DNA from: JAYPAN01 sp038123715
Lineage (GTDB): Bacteria; Pseudomonadota; Alphaproteobacteria; RS24
Reading direction: 5' to 3'
NCBI GenBank assembly: GCA_038123715.1
Contig: JAYPAN010000003.1
Span: 54,813 to 118,812 of the forward strand
DNA length: 64,000 nt
In this document: positions 17,159-25,683 of the stretch, one piece after another
Layout: each line of letters opens with the position of its first letter
Position numbering within the stretch: the first letter of the stretch is position 1
Translations under genes and position numbers: made by a program
The notes under the pieces: model-generated
What the model saw: the letters and a program-made list of their open reading frames with translations, nothing else
What the model was told of the DNA's origin: nothing
The model's database searches: none

Positions 17159-17737
17159 TTAGAATGAGGCGAAATCTTCCATAGCCACAACAGCAATATG
17201 AGTGATAGACGGCGCGCCGCCAGCCGTCACGGCGAACAAATCCAACGGCCCGGTCAATGTCCAGGAGCCGGGTTTGGAAAACGCCTTGTCAAACGCTTTC
17301 ACCAGTTTTGCCGGATTCGAAACCGACAGCGCGAAAGTCATGAATTTGGCGCCTTCGCCCTTGATTTCGCCATAGCCTTTGACATGGGTCAGCAGGCTTT
17401 CATCAATGGAAACGGCATTTTGCGCGACGATTTGCGCCAGCGCGGCAAATTTTGCATCTTTGCGAGTGCGCGCCACACCTGTTTCCCAATCGCTCATGCT
17501 CGGCTGCACAATGGCGATATTATGCGTCGCCGGATTGGCGCCATTTATGACTTGGCGGTTGAAAAAAACCTTGCCCTTAAATGCTTCATTGCCATCGAAA
17601 TAAGCCCGCACCGCTTTTTCTATTTTGGCTTCCGCGCCGGGCTTTACATTGAACGAATAATTCGCCCAAACCGCTTGCGCGGCGGCAATTTGTGGTGCCA
17701 AAAACAAGGCGGCAACAAGTGTGAAAAGTCGTAACAT
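17159..17737 (-). CDS. Secreted protein, possibly truncated, unknown function
   Basis: A 192-residue protein. AGGGAG is upstream of the chosen ATG, and the signal peptide MLRLFTLVAALFLAPQIAAAQA is clear. The mature protein has two similar-looking alpha/beta halves (KIEKAVRAYFDG..KGKVFFNRQVING; KLVKAFDKAFSKPGSWTLTGP), suggesting a dimeric alpha-beta-barrel-like fold. It ends MEDFASF at a TAA, but a coding-like stretch of 42 codons follows in frame (17030-17158), so the C-terminus may be lost. Upstream lies a scaffold gap. A longer frame through the gap is meaningless. Confidence 0.6.
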   Translation of the reverse strand: MLRLFTLVAALFLAPQIAAAQAVWANYSFNVKPGAEAKIEKAVRAYFDGNEAFKGKVFFNRQVINGANPATHNIAIVQPSMSDWETGVARTRKDAKFAALAQIVAQNAVSIDESLLTHVKGYGEIKGEGAKFMTFALSVSNPAKLVKAFDKAFSKPGSWTLTGPLDLFAVTAGGAPSITHIAVVAMEDFASF

Positions 17738-17889
17738 GTCTATCTCCCTAAAATCATCGACATGAAACCCTAACCACAGCTTTGCAGCCCCTAAGCCCAA
17801 AAAAATTGTATTGCAAACAAAGCTGTTCCGGCTTGCGCGGTTTCCGCAAATGCCGGTTTGCCAGTCAATGACGACAGCAGTGAAGACAG

Positions 17890-17989
17890 NNNNNNNNNNN
17901 NNNNNNNNNNNNNNNNNNNNNNNNNNNNNNNNNNNNNNNNNNNNNNNNNNNNNNNNNNNNNNNNNNNNNNNNNNNNNNNNNNNNNNNNN
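17890..17989. other. Scaffold gap (100 N)
   Basis: Exactly 100 N, the usual placeholder for a gap of unknown length. It lies between the start of the secreted-protein gene (17737) and tRNA-Leu (18031). The 152 bases on its left and 41 bases on its right show no recognisable gene. The flanks share only GACAG at the edges, so unlike the second gap there is no sign of overlapping contig ends. Confidence 0.9.
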
Positions 17990-18030
17990 GACAGCCATCA
18001 CAACAGCTTCGCGGATGATTTTTGCAGGAA

Positions 18031-18117
18031 TGGTGCCCTCGGTCAGACTCGAACTGACACGCCCGTGAAGGCAACGGATTTTGAATCCGTCGCGTCTACC
18101 AATTCCGCCACGAGGGC
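18031..18117 (-). tRNA. tRNA-Leu (anticodon CAA)
   Basis: An 87-nt class II tRNA with a long variable arm (TGCCTTCACGGGCGT), acceptor stem GCCCTCG/CGAGGGC, D-arm GGCGGAATTGGTAGACGC, anticodon loop TTCAAAA, T-loop AGTTCGAGTCT and encoded CCA. It reads UUG codons. It stands alone, close to the scaffold gap. Confidence 0.95.
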
Positions 18118-18240
18118 CGACCCGAAAGTCAAATGTTACATGCCCGATTATCGCACGCCGGTCAACATTCATCTGCCAATCATCTTTATGGGGAGAAAAA
18201 TGGCTTTGCCGTATGCCCCGCGCAGGGTAGTTTGACTGCC

Positions 18241-18822
18241 ATGTTACGCAAATTATACGACAAGACATTGGCACTTTCCGGCCATCGCAATGCCGTTTGG
18301 GGGCTGGCCGGCCTGTCCTTTATTGAAAGCTCGGTATTTCCCATCCCGCCCGATGTGATGCTGATACCCATGGCACTGGCCGACCGCGCGCGCGCCTTTT
18401 TCCATGCCGCTATTTGCACATTGGCCTCGGCTTTTGGCGCGCTGCTGGGCTATGTGATTGGCGCGTTTTTCTGGGAGGTGCTGGGCGAACCGATTATTGC
18501 ACTTTATGGCGGCGCGGCGGCGTTTGACCAATTCACCGCCTTTTACGATGAATGGGGCGTGCTGATTGTGCTGGCCGCCGCCATCAGCTTTTTGCCCTTC
18601 AAAGTCGCCACCATTGCCAGCGGTGTCGCCGGTCTGGCAATCGTGCCGTTTTTTGTCGCCAGCCTTGTCGGGCGCGGCATCCGGTTTTTCGCCGTGGCCG
18701 GTCTGGTCTATTGGGCCGGGCCGCAAGTGAAACTGTTTATCGACCGCTATTTTGGTTGGTTGAGTGCGGCTTTTGTTGTGCTGCTGGCGGGCGGGTTTAT
18801 TTTGCTGGCGCGGGCAGGGTAA
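18241..18822 (+). CDS. DedA/YqaA-family membrane protein
   Basis: A 193-residue protein. The early motif FIESSVFPIPPDVMLIPMAL is the DedA/VTT hallmark (acidic residue followed by PIPP). It then has several membrane segments and SFLPFKVATIASGVAGL, matching the second re-entrant half. Relatives are lipid-scramblase or small-molecule transport-like inner-membrane proteins. A longer upstream extension has no membrane-protein character. Its stop TAA overlaps the next gene's start by one base (TAATG), suggesting translational coupling with dsbB. Confidence 0.85.
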   Translation: MLRKLYDKTLALSGHRNAVWGLAGLSFIESSVFPIPPDVMLIPMALADRARAFFHAAICTLASAFGALLGYVIGAFFWEVLGEPIIALYGGAAAFDQFTAFYDEWGVLIVLAAAISFLPFKVATIASGVAGLAIVPFFVASLVGRGIRFFAVAGLVYWAGPQVKLFIDRYFGWLSAAFVVLLAGGFILLARAG

Positions 18823-19340
18823 TGGCCGCGCGCGCTGCAATATCGGGCTTTGCGCGCATGGCAAGCAGCGTGCTGGTCATTGGCTTGGCGACCATTATCG
18901 CCGCTTTGGCCATGCAGCATATTGCCGGGCTGATACCTTGCGATTTATGCCTGAAACAAAGATGGCCTTATTATGCGGCATTGCCATTGACCGCATTCGC
19001 GCTCTTGCTTCACAGGCTGTCGCCAATTGCCGCGCGCGGGCTGATGGCGCCCGTCGGCATGATATTTCTGGCCGGTGCGCTCCTCGCCTTTTACCATGCC
19101 GGTGTCGAATATGGATTTTGGCCAGGCCCCGCTTCTTGCGCGCAAGGGGCGCAACAAAGTTTTGACACGATAAACCAGCTCATGCAGGCGCTTGATGCAG
19201 GCGAGCTGGTGCGCTGTGATGAAGCAGCCTTCACCCTTTTCGGCATTTCGCTGGCCGGTTATAATGGTCTGGTCTGCTTGGTATTGGCAGGACTGGGTTT
19301 TATGGCTGCCTTTGGCGACGGGAAACGAAAAAATGGATGA
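18822..19340 (+). CDS. dsbB: Disulfide bond formation protein B
   Basis: A 172-residue, four-helix membrane protein. The active-site CXXC is in GLIPCDLCLKQRWPYY, directly after the first membrane segment, and the second periplasmic pair is the Cys in PASCAQGAQ and VRCDEAAFTLFGIS. It passes electrons from DsbA to quinone in the inner membrane. The start overlaps the DedA-family stop by one base, and its end overlaps coq7 by 8 bp, so the three genes form a tight unit; both neighbours relate to membrane or quinone. Confidence 0.88.
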   Translation: MAARAAISGFARMASSVLVIGLATIIAALAMQHIAGLIPCDLCLKQRWPYYAALPLTAFALLLHRLSPIAARGLMAPVGMIFLAGALLAFYHAGVEYGFWPGPASCAQGAQQSFDTINQLMQALDAGELVRCDEAAFTLFGISLAGYNGLVCLVLAGLGFMAAFGDGKRKNG

Positions 19341-19860
19341 GCGCATTAAGCAAATGATACGGGTTGACCATGCCGGTGAGCATGGGGCGACGCGCATTTA
19401 TGACGGGCAATTGGCCGTATTTGGCCGCCAAGGCGACAAGCAGGCCACGGTCAGACTGATTGAGCATATGGCCGAGCAGGAGCAGGCGCATCTCAGCTAT
19501 TTTGACGGGCAAATCATATCGCGCGATGTGCGCCCGACCGTGTTTTCGCCATTTTGGGATATGGCCGGATTTGCGCTCGGCGCGGCGACAGCTTTAATGG
19601 GCGAAAAAGCCGCGATGGCCTGCACGGCGGCGGTTGAGACGGAAATTGACGCCCATTATGCGGCGCAATTGGCAGAGCTGGAGGCGGCTGATGCCGCACC
19701 GGAATTGCGCGAAAAAATCGAAGCCTTCCGTGCTGATGAAGCCGAACACCGCGAAACCGCTTTGGCCGAAGGTGCGGAACAGGCGCCAGCCTATCCGCTG
19801 ATGACGCAAATCATCCGCATGGGCTGTCGCGCGGCGATTAAACTGTCGGAAAAATACTGA
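19333..19860 (+). CDS. coq7: Demethoxyubiquinone hydroxylase (COQ7 family)
   Basis: A 175-residue di-iron protein. The carboxylate/His ligands are visible in IRVDHAGEHGATRIYDGQ, MAEQEQAHLSYFD, AVETEIDAHYAAQL and FRADEAEHRETAL. It hydroxylates the quinone ring at C6 using O2 late in ubiquinone synthesis. COQ7 replaces the flavin enzyme UbiF in many Alphaproteobacteria. It overlaps dsbB by 8 bp, and coq4 is found 4 kb upstream on the other strand. Confidence 0.93.
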   Translation: MDERIKQMIRVDHAGEHGATRIYDGQLAVFGRQGDKQATVRLIEHMAEQEQAHLSYFDGQIISRDVRPTVFSPFWDMAGFALGAATALMGEKAAMACTAAVETEIDAHYAAQLAELEAADAAPELREKIEAFRADEAEHRETALAEGAEQAPAYPLMTQIIRMGCRAAIKLSEKY

Positions 19861-19879
19861 CGCTGACCCGCTTGCTGCC

Positions 19880-20482
19880 TTACGGCTCCAGCTCAGTGTC
19901 CCAATAGAGATAATCCTGCCAGCTTTCATGGCAATAATTGGGCGGGAAACGCCGTCCATTTTCATGCAATTCATAGACGCTGGGCTGGCGCGGTTTATTG
20001 CGCGGAAACATGCCTGCCTGTTTCGGCATCCGCCCGCCTTTTCGTAGATTGCATGGCGAGCAGGCCGCCACGACATTTTCCCAAGTTGTGCGGCCACCGG
20101 CACGGCGCGGTATCACATGGTCAAAGGTCAAATCTTGCGGTGCGCCGCAATATTGGCAGGAAAACCCGTCGCGCAGAAAAACATTAAAGCGGGTGAAGGC
20201 GGGAAAGCGCGGCGGCTTGACATAGGTTTTCAGCGACACAACCGAAGGCAGCACAAAATCGGTCGAGGGCGAGTGAACCACAGTGTCATATTCCGAGACA
20301 ATGTTCACCCTATCGAGAAACACCGCTTTTAGAGTGTCCTGCCAAGACCAAAGCGACAGCGGATAATAGCTGAGTGGGCGGAAATCGGCATTGAGGACAA
20401 GCGCCGGACAGCTTTCCGGGTTTTTGAAGTCAGGCGGGCTGGCCTTCACATAATCTTTTATGTCAGGTCGGCTTGTCTGCAT
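19880..20482 (-). CDS. HNH endonuclease family protein
   Basis: A 200-residue protein. AGGAAG precedes the chosen ATG by 8 nt; the frame extends 21 codons further without an RBS. The HNH core is DGFSCQYCGAPQDLTFDHVIPRRAGGRTTWENVVAACSPCN split as two CXXC pairs (CQYC, CSPCN) around the catalytic DHV, with the Asn of WENVV. Such free-standing chromosomal HNH proteins with an N-terminal LVLNADFRPLSYYPLSLWSW segment are widespread and of uncertain role, not linked here to mobile or defence genes. Confidence 0.88.
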   Translation of the reverse strand: MQTSRPDIKDYVKASPPDFKNPESCPALVLNADFRPLSYYPLSLWSWQDTLKAVFLDRVNIVSEYDTVVHSPSTDFVLPSVVSLKTYVKPPRFPAFTRFNVFLRDGFSCQYCGAPQDLTFDHVIPRRAGGRTTWENVVAACSPCNLRKGGRMPKQAGMFPRNKPRQPSVYELHENGRRFPPNYCHESWQDYLYWDTELEP

Positions 20483-20600
20483 GTCACGGCTTCCTATCAG
20501 TGCTTCCCGTCTGTTTGCCCTGTCTGTCTGCTCTTGTGCCGGCATGATTGCGAATCATGCCACGACTTCATTATGCCCTAAATCAATAAAGAATTGTTAC

Positions 20601-20615
20601 ACGCAAGACTTGCGT
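20601..20615. repeat. Perfect 15-bp palindromic element
   Basis: ACGCAAGACTTGCGT, a 7-bp inverted repeat with a single central base, lies in the 193-bp space between the HNH gene start (20482) and the DNA glycosylase stop (20676). A second small inverted repeat (GTGAC-5-GTCAC, 20636-20650) is next to it. It could be an operator for the HNH gene or part of a weak terminator of the glycosylase gene; neither is shown. Confidence 0.4.
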
Positions 20616-20675
20616 ATTTTGCTTTGTCTGTTCAAGTGACCAAAAGTCACACGTTATAATTGTGCCGCTTGGGAC

Positions 20676-21305
20676 TTATTGGCTGCCTAATTTGCCATTA
20701 TAATAAGTCCATAAAAGCCGCGCCGCCGCCGCCCGATGCGGTTGCCAGACCTGCGCCAGCGCGGCCAATTCGGCGGCATCGGGACGGGTATTGCGGCGGT
20801 AAAGCATTTTATAGGCTTGCTGCAAGGCCAAATCTCCGGCCGGAAACCGGTCGGGGCGGCCAAGGCAGAACAGCAAATAGCAATCCGCCGTCCACGGGCC
20901 AATGCCGGTCAGTGCCACCAATGTGTCAAACACGTTGTCATCTTCGGCGCGGCGCAAAGCGGTCAGATTGAGGCCATCTTCCACAATCGCCCGCGCCAGC
21001 CCGCGCAGATAGCGTTGCTTGGGGCGCGACACACCGCAAGCGGCCAGCGCCTCATCCGGCACGGCGAGTAATTGCGCCGGTGATTTATCGGGCAGAAGCG
21101 CATCAAAGCGCGCCTGTATGGCGCTTGCCGCCGCGGTTGAGACTTGCTGGCTGATAAGCAGGCGGCACAGGCCGTCAAACCCGTCAGCGCGCTTGCGTAA
21201 AGGGGGCAGACCATGTTTGTCATAAGCATGAGCGAGGCGGTCATCGCGTGCTGCCAGCCATTCCACCGCGCTTTGCAAATCAGCTTTCGATTTATATGCT
21301 TGCAT
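20676..21305 (-). CDS. DNA-3-methyladenine glycosylase II-like (AlkA type)
   Basis: A 209-residue HhH-GPD protein without the N-terminal domain of E. coli AlkA. The helix-hairpin-helix GIGPWTADCYLLFCLGR is followed by the catalytic Asp158 in FPAGDLALQ. SQQVSTAAASAIQARF is the usual early helix pair. It removes alkylated purines in base excision repair. The start codons of this gene and the divergent gluQ are only 26 bp apart, so their promoters must overlap each other or the other coding region. Confidence 0.88.
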   Translation of the reverse strand: MQAYKSKADLQSAVEWLAARDDRLAHAYDKHGLPPLRKRADGFDGLCRLLISQQVSTAAASAIQARFDALLPDKSPAQLLAVPDEALAACGVSRPKQRYLRGLARAIVEDGLNLTALRRAEDDNVFDTLVALTGIGPWTADCYLLFCLGRPDRFPAGDLALQQAYKMLYRRNTRPDAAELAALAQVWQPHRAAAARLLWTYYNGKLGSQ

Positions 21306-21331
21306 CACGCAATTATGCAGCAGGAAGGCAA

Positions 21332-22261
21332 ATGACGGAAGCAAAACCCGATAGCGGCGCACCGGCCGGCAACGGATTTGTGACGCGATTTGCGCCCAGC
21401 CCGAATGGCTGGTTGCATCTCGGCCATGCCTATTCTGCCCTGATGGCGGCACATTGCGCGGCACAGGCTGGCGGGACATGTATGCTGCGGATAGAAGATA
21501 TTGATAGCGGACGCGCAAGGGCGCATTTCGTTGACGGCATATTTCAGGATTTGGAATGGCTGGGGCTGACATGGCCGCAACCGGTCATGCGCCAATCCGA
21601 CCGGTTTGCGGTTTATGGCGATGCGCTCAAAACCTTGCGCGAAATGGGGCTGGTCTATCCGTGCTGGGCGACACGGCGCGAAATTGCCGAGGCGATTGCC
21701 GCATTTCCCGGCGGCGATGCCGCCTGGCCGCGCGACCCGGATGGCGCGCCGGTCTATCCCGGCCTGTATCGTGATATAGCCGACAGCCGCCGCCGCGAGC
21801 TGATGTGGGAGGGCGGCAGCTATGCTTGGCGACTGGATATGACGCGCGCCGTGGCTGAAGCCGAGCGCAAACAGGGCGGCGCGCTTTTTTATACCGAGCT
21901 TAATACGGGCGCGGCGCAACGCATGGCGGCAGATGCCGCCGCTTTTGGTGATGTGGTGGTTGCCCGCAAAGATGTGCCGACCAGCTATCATTTAAGCGTG
22001 GTGATTGATGATGCGGCGCAATATGTCACGCAAGTGACACGCGGGGCTGACTTAACCGCCGCGACCGCCATTCACCGCGTTTTGCAAGTGCTTCTTGACC
22101 TGCCGGAGCCGGATTATTTTCACCACCGGCTGATACGCGACATTTATGGGCGGCGGCTGTCAAAACAGGCTGGCGATAGCGGTTTTCGGGAACTGCGCCA
22201 GCAAGGTTTTGACCGCGAGGCTGTTCTGGCGCTTTTGCCCGCCCCTTTTGGGGATGGCTGA
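21332..22261 (+). CDS. gluQ: Glutamyl-Q tRNA(Asp) synthetase
   Basis: A 309-residue class I synthetase core without an anticodon-binding domain, the length expected for GluQ/YadB. AGGAAGG precedes the ATG. Motifs are FAPSPNGWLHLGH (HIGH), RIEDID, and RRLSKQAG in place of KMSKS. It attaches glutamate to queuosine in the wobble position of tRNA-Asp. PCWATRRE suggests a reduced zinc-site region. The stop overlaps the next gene by 8 bp. Confidence 0.9.
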   Translation: MTEAKPDSGAPAGNGFVTRFAPSPNGWLHLGHAYSALMAAHCAAQAGGTCMLRIEDIDSGRARAHFVDGIFQDLEWLGLTWPQPVMRQSDRFAVYGDALKTLREMGLVYPCWATRREIAEAIAAFPGGDAAWPRDPDGAPVYPGLYRDIADSRRRELMWEGGSYAWRLDMTRAVAEAERKQGGALFYTELNTGAAQRMAADAAAFGDVVVARKDVPTSYHLSVVIDDAAQYVTQVTRGADLTAATAIHRVLQVLLDLPEPDYFHHRLIRDIYGRRLSKQAGDSGFRELRQQGFDREAVLALLPAPFGDG

Positions 22262-23993
22262 AACAGCCCCTTTCCGCGACCTTTTGGCAATTGAGACAGC
22301 TTGCCAAGTGCCACCAAGCGAGTATGCTGGGCAAATGAGTGCGGCGATTGAACAAATTGGCGAAACGCAAGACGCGCAGGCGCTTTTGGCGCTTTTACCC
22401 GAAGCCGTTTCGGCGCTGGACGGGCTGTATCATGGCTTGCGCGCACCGCTGCCTGCCTCCCATGCTGACAGCCAGACCGCCCGCCACGGGCGCGCTTGGG
22501 CGGCCACCTATATTGAAACATTACGCAGCCTTTCCGATTACAGCCATAATATGCAGGCGCAAAACCGGCTTGGCGCGCTTGAAACCGGGCTGGTGCTGAT
22601 TGTCTGCGGTGAATATCTGAACCAGCTTGCCGGTGGGCTGGTCATGAGCCAGAACGAAATTATGCGACCGCAGGATATGGGATTGCCCAATCCTTTACCG
22701 GGATTTGACCATGCCGCGATTGACGCATTGCGCGCCCATGGCGACACACCGGCGCGGCGGGCTGACATGGCGCGGCTGATTGGTGAAACCGGCAGCGCCG
22801 AGGCTGATGCCGGTCTTGATGAAACCCACCGTCTTATCCGCGACCAGTTTCGCCGCTTTGCCGAGGAAAAAGTAACCCCGTTTGCCCATCAATGGCATTT
22901 GGACGATACGCTTATTCCGCTTGAACTGATTGGCGAAATGGCCGATTTGGGCGTATTCGGCCTGACCATACCGGAAGATTTTGGCGGTCTGGGCATGGGC
23001 AAACAGGCCATGTGTGTGGTCTCAGAAGAATTGTCGCGCGGCTATATTGGCGTTGGCTCGCTTGGCACGCGCACCGATATCGCCGCCGAGCTTATTATGC
23101 AAAATGGCACCGAGGCGCAAAAGCAGAAATTCCTGCCGGTGATTGCCGATGGCTCGGTTTTGCCGACCGCCGTGTTTACCGAGCCGGATACCGGTTCCGA
23201 TTTGGCCGGTCTGGCGACACGGGCGGAAAAGACCGAGGGCGGCTATCTGGTCAATGGAAATAAGACATGGATAACCCATGGCGCACGCGCCGATGTGATG
23301 ACGCTTTTGGCGCGCACCAATCCTGATGACAAGGGCTATGGCGGCCTGTCCATGTTTCTGGCTGAAAAACCGCGCGGCGATGACGCAAGCCCGTTTCCTG
23401 CCAAAGGCATGGCCGGTGGCGAAATTCATGTGCTGGGCTATCGCGGCATGAAGGAATATGACATTGCTTTTGACGGCTTCTTTATTGCCGATGATGCGCT
23501 GCTCGGCGGCGTGGAAGGGCGCGGCTTCAAACAGTTAATGCAGACATTTGAAAGCGCGCGCATCCAGACCGCGGCACGCGCCATTGGCGTGGCACAATCG
23601 GCGGTTGATGCGGCTTTGGCCTATGCGCTTGACCGCGAGCAATTCGGTCAGGCGATTTTCAATTTTGACCGCGTGGCCGGTAAAATTGTCATGATGGCGG
23701 CGGAAATACTGGCCGCGCGCCAACTCACCTATTTCGCTGCCCGCCGCAAGGATTCCGGCGACCGCTGCGACCTTGAAGCAGGCATGGCCAAATTGCTGGC
23801 CGCCCGCATTGCTTGGGCATGTGCCGATAATGCGCTGCAAGTGCATGGCGGCAATGGCTTTGCGCTGGAATATCCGGTCAGCCGGATATTGTGCGATGCG
23901 CGCATTTTGAACATTTTTGAGGGTGCGGCAGAAATTCAGGCCGATGTGATTGCGCGGCGTCTGGTTGAACCGGCGGCGCGTCCCGCTACATAA
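22254..23993 (+). CDS. mcd: Large acyl-CoA dehydrogenase, probable methylsuccinyl-CoA dehydrogenase
   Basis: A 579-residue protein if it begins at MAETAPF, overlapping gluQ by 8 bp. An extra N-terminal helical domain (about 170 residues) precedes a normal acyl-CoA dehydrogenase core: VFGLTIPEDFGGLGMG, TAVFTEPDTGSDLAG, LVNGNKTWITHGARAD, and the C-terminal ILNIFEGAAEIQ with the catalytic Glu. An extended N-terminus is known for methylsuccinyl-CoA dehydrogenase of the ethylmalonyl-CoA pathway. The downstream B12 adenosyltransferase, ETF and hydroxybutyryl-CoA dehydrogenase genes support that choice. The ACAD call is firm; the substrate is inferred. Confidence 0.75.
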   Translation: MAETAPFRDLLAIETACQVPPSEYAGQMSAAIEQIGETQDAQALLALLPEAVSALDGLYHGLRAPLPASHADSQTARHGRAWAATYIETLRSLSDYSHNMQAQNRLGALETGLVLIVCGEYLNQLAGGLVMSQNEIMRPQDMGLPNPLPGFDHAAIDALRAHGDTPARRADMARLIGETGSAEADAGLDETHRLIRDQFRRFAEEKVTPFAHQWHLDDTLIPLELIGEMADLGVFGLTIPEDFGGLGMGKQAMCVVSEELSRGYIGVGSLGTRTDIAAELIMQNGTEAQKQKFLPVIADGSVLPTAVFTEPDTGSDLAGLATRAEKTEGGYLVNGNKTWITHGARADVMTLLARTNPDDKGYGGLSMFLAEKPRGDDASPFPAKGMAGGEIHVLGYRGMKEYDIAFDGFFIADDALLGGVEGRGFKQLMQTFESARIQTAARAIGVAQSAVDAALAYALDREQFGQAIFNFDRVAGKIVMMAAEILAARQLTYFAARRKDSGDRCDLEAGMAKLLAARIAWACADNALQVHGGNGFALEYPVSRILCDARILNIFEGAAEIQADVIARRLVEPAARPAT

Positions 23994-24041
23994 TAAGACA
24001 GGCCAGCCATTGCGCCGGCACAAGACTATGGAGACACGCCT

Positions 24042-24230
24042 ATGGGTTTTGTTGATTATCTGATACCGGTCGGGCTGGCGGCGGTGACACTGGTTTTGCT
24101 GGCAGGCTTGTTCAACATGTTGCGAAATGGCAGTGCCAGCACCTCGCAAAAACTGATGCGCTGGCGGGTCGGCCTGCAATTTGCCACGGTCACGCTGGTG
24201 ATGATTGGCTATTATTTGTCCGGACGTTAG
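24042..24230 (+). CDS. Twin-transmembrane small protein (HIG1-domain-like)
   Basis: A 62-residue protein with GGAGA upstream. Two membrane helices (about 7-26 and 45-60) flank a polar turn, RNGSASTSQKLMRWRVGLQF, whose Q(K)LMRWR pattern fits the HIG1 family. HIG1 proteins associate with respiratory complexes in mitochondria and some Alphaproteobacteria. It sits between the acyl-CoA dehydrogenase and adenosyltransferase genes, 6 bp from the latter. Confidence 0.8.
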   Translation: MGFVDYLIPVGLAAVTLVLLAGLFNMLRNGSASTSQKLMRWRVGLQFATVTLVMIGYYLSGR

Positions 24231-24236
24231 GCGCGC

Positions 24237-24821
24237 ATGGTCAAGCTCACCAAAATCTACACCAAAACCGGCGATGACGGCTCAACCGCCTTGGCCGATG
24301 GCAGCCGCCGTGCCAAGCATGATTTACGCATTGCCACTTATGGTGCGGTGGACGAAGCCAATGCAGCGATTGGCCTGGCGCGGCTCTACACCGGCGCGAT
24401 GCAAGAATTGGATGCGGTGCTGGCGCGGCTGCAAAATGATTTATTCGATTTGGGGGCTGATTTGGCGACGCCCGAAAATGTCGATTTCGAGGCTTTGCGG
24501 ATTGTGCCGCAGCAAGTGGCGCGTTTGGAAAGCGAGATTGACAGGTTAAATGGCGATTTGGCGCCTTTGGAGAGTTTTATTCTGCCCGGCGGGCATCCGG
24601 CGGCGGCGCATTTGCATTTGGCACGCACCATTATGCGCCGTGCCGAGCGCATGCTGAGTGCCGCTACGGCTCAAAATGACGAGGTTTTTTCCGAACCGGC
24701 GCGCGCCTATATTAACCGCGCTTCCGACCTGTTATTTGTTGCCGCCCGCAGCGCCAATGCGGGCGAAAATGGTGAAGGTGATATTCTTTGGCAACCGGCC
24801 GCCACGCGCGCGTCGGAATAG
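24237..24821 (+). CDS. Cob(I)yrinic acid a,c-diamide adenosyltransferase (PduO type)
   Basis: A 194-residue protein of the PduO/MMAB type. The ATP-binding N-terminus KIYTKTGDDGSTALADGSRR, the YGAVDEANAAIGLAR segment, the FILPGGHPAAAHLHLARTIMRRAER region and the C-terminal YINRASDLLFVAAR are all typical. It makes adenosylcobalamin, the cofactor of methylmalonyl- and ethylmalonyl-CoA mutases. Its place between the acyl-CoA dehydrogenase and ETF genes suggests supply for a mutase pathway. Confidence 0.93.
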   Translation: MVKLTKIYTKTGDDGSTALADGSRRAKHDLRIATYGAVDEANAAIGLARLYTGAMQELDAVLARLQNDLFDLGADLATPENVDFEALRIVPQQVARLESEIDRLNGDLAPLESFILPGGHPAAAHLHLARTIMRRAERMLSAATAQNDEVFSEPARAYINRASDLLFVAARSANAGENGEGDILWQPAATRASE

Positions 24822-24933
24822 CGGGTTCGTTATGCCGCAGGCGGCGCTGGCAATCACGAATTGACTTATTGCAAGTGACGTTTTACATCTTCGCCCACCG
24901 ATTGTGAAAACGATCAAAACGGGGGAAAGACCT

Positions 24934-25683
24934 ATGAAAATTCTCGTCCCGGTAAAGCGGGTTGTTGACTATAATGTTAAAATTCGGGTGAAGCCCGACC
25001 AAAGCGGCGTTGATTTGGCAAATGTGAAAATGTCAATGAATCCGTTTTGCGAAATTGCCGTCGAAGAGGCTGTCCGCTTGCAGGAAGCTGGCACGGCAAC
25101 GGAAATTATTGTTGTTTCTGTCGGCCCGACACAAGCGCAGGAAACCATCCGCACCGCCTTGGCTATGGGCGCTGATCGCGGCATTTTGGTGCAGACCGAT
25201 GAGGATATGGAGCCGCTGGGCATTGCCAAAATCCTGAAAGCGGTAATTGCCGAAGAACAGCCGGATTTGGTGATACTCGGCAAGCAGGCGATTGACGGCG
25301 ACAATAACCAGACCGGTCAAATGCTGGCCGCGCTGCTGGGCTGGTCGCAAGGCACTTTTGCCTCCGAATTGTCGATTGACGGCGACAAGCTGAATGTCGT
25401 CCGCGAAATTGATGGCGGGCTGCAAACTGTGAAACTGGCCATGCCGGCCATTGTCACCACGGATTTGCGCTTGAATGAGCCGCGCTATGCCTCATTGCCC
25501 AATATCATGAAAGCCAAGAAAAAGCCGATTGATGAGAAAACCATTGCTGATTACGGCGTTGACGCCGCGCCGCGTCTGGAAATTGTCAAAGTTGCCGAGC
25601 CTGCCGCGCGCGAGGCCGGTGTGAAAGTGGAAACCGTCGGCGAATTGGTCGACAAGCTGAAAAACGAAGCAGGGGTGATATAA
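24934..25683 (+). CDS. etfB: Electron transfer flavoprotein, beta subunit
   Basis: A 249-residue protein. GGGGGA lies upstream of the chosen [25 protein letters not shown] is the typical N-terminus, and [23 protein letters not shown] and [21 protein letters not shown] are the AMP-binding and recognition-loop regions. With EtfA it takes electrons from acyl-CoA dehydrogenases and gives them to ETF-quinone oxidoreductase. It overlaps etfA by one base (TAATG). Confidence 0.96.
   Translation: MKILVPVKRVVDYNVKIRVKPDQSGVDLANVKMSMNPFCEIAVEEAVRLQEAGTATEIIVVSVGPTQAQETIRTALAMGADRGILVQTDEDMEPLGIAKILKAVIAEEQPDLVILGKQAIDGDNNQTGQMLAALLGWSQGTFASELSIDGDKLNVVREIDGGLQTVKLAMPAIVTTDLRLNEPRYASLPNIMKAKKKPIDEKTIADYGVDAAPRLEIVKVAEPAAREAGVKVETVGELVDKLKNEAGVI

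Noticed and set aside
17859..18030. Overlap of contig ends at the first gap
   Set aside because: Only GACAG is shared by the two edges, unlike the 55-bp match at the second gap.
17159..18274. Long minus-strand frame through the first gap
   Set aside because: It crosses 100 N and the tRNA-Leu gene. Only the part from 17737 down has an RBS, signal peptide and coding character.
19880..20482. HNH protein as part of a defence or mobile element
   Set aside because: No restriction, toxin, integrase or phage genes are near; it lies among repair and tRNA-modification genes.
20655..20660. TATAAT hexamer as a plus-strand promoter
   Set aside because: It points into the 3' end of the minus-strand glycosylase gene and has no good -35 partner.
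24822..24933. Cobalamin riboswitch near the adenosyltransferase gene
   Set aside because: No B12-box-like sequence upstream of 24237 or in this spacer, and the upstream gene is too close.
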